This document shows, one piece after another, positions 13,465-14,834 of a stretch of 14,834 bases of DNA. The first letter of the stretch is position 1, and each line of letters begins with the position of its first letter. The translations under genes and the position numbers were made by a program. This DNA is from Planctomycetaceae bacterium UBA4732 (GTDB taxonomy: Bacteria > Planctomycetota > Planctomycetia > Gemmatales > Gemmataceae): the NCBI GenBank assembly GCA_002404095.1, contig DHJA01000029.1, forward strand, positions 4,236-19,069. Direction: 5' to 3'. The notes below the pieces were generated by a model. It was not told where the DNA came from. It saw only the letters and a list, made by a program, of their open reading frames with translations, and searched no databases.

Positions 13465-14820
13465 TTTCTTTTTTCGCCCCGATCCACGAACTCTCAAGTG
13501 GGGGCGTTTGGCGACCGTCGTTTCGCGGGCGCGCTCCACACGCTCGGCGGCGATTCGCTTCAATAACTCGGCGGGTTCATCGTTCGGGTCTTGCGGGACG
13601 AGTTGACCGGTGAAGGCGTGGCGGAGGATGGATTGCCGCAACGCTTGCGCGCTTTTCAGCTTGGCTTCGAGGTCGGCTTCGAGATGCTCGATGACGGAAA
13701 GGTGGTCTTCGACGGCTTCGACGATCACGTGTTGTTCCGCGAGGGGAGGAAGGGGGATCACGAGTTCTCTTAACCTGGCCTGCGTCAGATTCACACCACT
13801 GTCGCTGATTCCAGTCTTAAGAGCGTCCAAAGCATCGACGATATGCGGTGCATTAAGGCACACCTCCAGGTACGCAGGCAGTACACGGTCGTCTTTGCCC
13901 CGAATCAGATATGCCTTATCGCAGAGTATGAGACGCGAGCGCGACTGCCGAACCAAGCACGTGACACCGGCGCGCGTTCGAGGGCCGGCGCGTGTCATCA
14001 CGAGATCGCCTTGAGCGAGTTGCAGATGCGGTCGTGGTGTCAACGCGCTCGGCAAACGCTTGTTCTCGGCAGGAAGAAATCGCATCGGCTGTATAGCGGT
14101 TGTCTTGATGACCGCCCAAATCTCCGGATCCGCTGACGCCTCGTTTTGGCATTTAGGGCTCCACCCCTGGTAGACCGTTTCAATTACCGTTCCAAATGGA
14201 TAGTAAGCTGGAACTGATTGACCAGGAACGAGCGCGCCTTCCACCGCCGCCTTCAGCACCGCCGCCCGGTAGAGCGCCAGTTTTGCTTGTGCCCGCTCCA
14301 ACGCCGCCACGCCCGCGTCGAGATCGGAGAGGAGTTCGTCGAGGGCGTCGGCGATGCGCTGTTGCTCGGCAGCCGGTGCGACGGGGAAAGAGAATTCTCG
14401 GACAACCTTGCCGGATACAGCCTTGAAAGTTGTTCCAGTTCCCTTCGCGTCCAGCTCCGCAGCAAACCTGCGAAAAGCGTGAAGTAGGTATTTGAGGTTG
14501 ATACCTGGTTCGGGACGAATTGCTGCTAGTCCACGACCTATGCAGCACTTGACCGGGGCAAGGTTCGTTGGTCCAACGGGGGCACGGACGGTGAGAAGAA
14601 CGTCACCCGCTTTTGCGACCTTGCCAGGACGTGAACACCAGACCCTCGGCGTTGGATAGAGGTCGCCGAACTCGGCTTTGCCTTGAAAGAAGGGCAGGCC
14701 ATTGCCTTCCGAATTGTAAGTTGATGAGGGAGGAGATTGCCCCATCAAAATCCAGGAGATATGCGACAGCTTGGCTCTAGTCCACCCCGGCGGCGATGTC
14801 TGTCCGCTCGTGTCGCTCAT
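13447..14820 (-). CDS. hsdS: Type I restriction-modification specificity subunit HsdS
   Basis: A complete 457-residue specificity subunit. It recognises a bipartite DNA site through two target-recognition domains (TRDs) and docks HsdM (and HsdR). TRD1 is about 12-145, with 'KLSHISWILMGQSPPSSTYN' and 'GDVLLTVRAPVG'. The central conserved helix region is about 148-200 ('AEQQRIADALDELLSDLDAG'). TRD2 is about 205-355, with 'GDLVMTRAGPRTRAG'. The distal helix region is about 356-425 ('LPPLAEQHVIVEAVEDHL', 'LRQSILRHAFTGQLV'). The two helix regions are internal repeats, as usual. The start ATG at 14820 is backed by GAAAGG 8 nt upstream. The basic tail 'GSGRKKKSSRGA' ends inside REP hairpin C. It lies upstream of hsdM in the transcript, the reverse of the common M-then-S order. 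Confidence 0.93.
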   Translation of the reverse strand: MSDTSGQTSPPGWTRAKLSHISWILMGQSPPSSTYNSEGNGLPFFQGKAEFGDLYPTPRVWCSRPGKVAKAGDVLLTVRAPVGPTNLAPVKCCIGRGLAAIRPEPGINLKYLLHAFRRFAAELDAKGTGTTFKAVSGKVVREFSFPVAPAAEQQRIADALDELLSDLDAGVAALERAQAKLALYRAAVLKAAVEGALVPGQSVPAYYPFGTVIETVYQGWSPKCQNEASADPEIWAVIKTTAIQPMRFLPAENKRLPSALTPRPHLQLAQGDLVMTRAGPRTRAGVTCLVRQSRSRLILCDKAYLIRGKDDRVLPAYLEVCLNAPHIVDALDALKTGISDSGVNLTQARLRELVIPLPPLAEQHVIVEAVEDHLSVIEHLEADLEAKLKSAQALRQSILRHAFTGQLVPQDPNDEPAELLKRIAAERVERARETTVAKRPHLRVRGSGRKKKSSRGA

Positions 14821-14834
14821 GCCGCCAACCTTTC

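Overview
The window looks like chromosome of a planctomycete, probably of the Gemmata/Pirellula type. It is GC-rich and carries family combinations typical of that phylum: a PSCyt1-DUF1549-DUF1553 protein with a Tat-exported DUF1501 partner, a DUF4337 membrane protein, a Dabb-domain protein and several exported haem-binding (CxxCH) proteins. Phylum is inferred from gene content only.

Left part (1-3900): a small helix-turn-helix protein, a SulP/SLC26 anion transporter with a C-terminal STAS domain, a small four-helix membrane protein, a DUF4337 protein and a Dabb-domain protein. These are mostly single genes. An inverted pair of REP-like hairpins separates the first two, and the membrane protein and DUF4337 gene meet tail to tail with a 4-bp overlap.

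Middle part (4000-11100, all on +): an exported monohaem CxxCH protein; a 311-bp gap mostly filled by a 156-bp near-perfect inverted repeat; the large PSCyt1/DUF1549/DUF1553 protein; two small unrecognised genes; the DUF1501 protein (TTG start, strong Shine-Dalgarno, Tat signal); an inverted pair of REP-like hairpins with the classical GTAG flank; and an exported beta-propeller protein (GTG start). The DUF1553/DUF1501 pair is a known planctomycete operon of unsettled biochemical role. Here it is interrupted by the two small, more A+T-rich genes.

Right part (11100-14834, all on -): a type I restriction-modification locus read as hsdS, then a REP-associated tyrosine (HUH/Y1) transposase (RAYT), then hsdM. 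Three copies of a hairpin repeat surround the transposase: two identical 28-bp direct copies and one inverted, stem-compensated copy. One copy supplies the last codons and stop of hsdS; another lies in the hsdM leader. hsdM itself seems broken near its start: a typical HsdM N-terminus (ATG at 12638) lies in a different frame from the rest, and about 18 family residues are absent at the junction. No hsdR is in the window.

The main theme is hairpin repeats at gene ends: three REP-like families plus one long inverted repeat in 15 kb, with a candidate mobilising enzyme for one family present and sitting inside a restriction-modification operon. I see no tRNA, rRNA, CRISPR array or classical insertion sequence.
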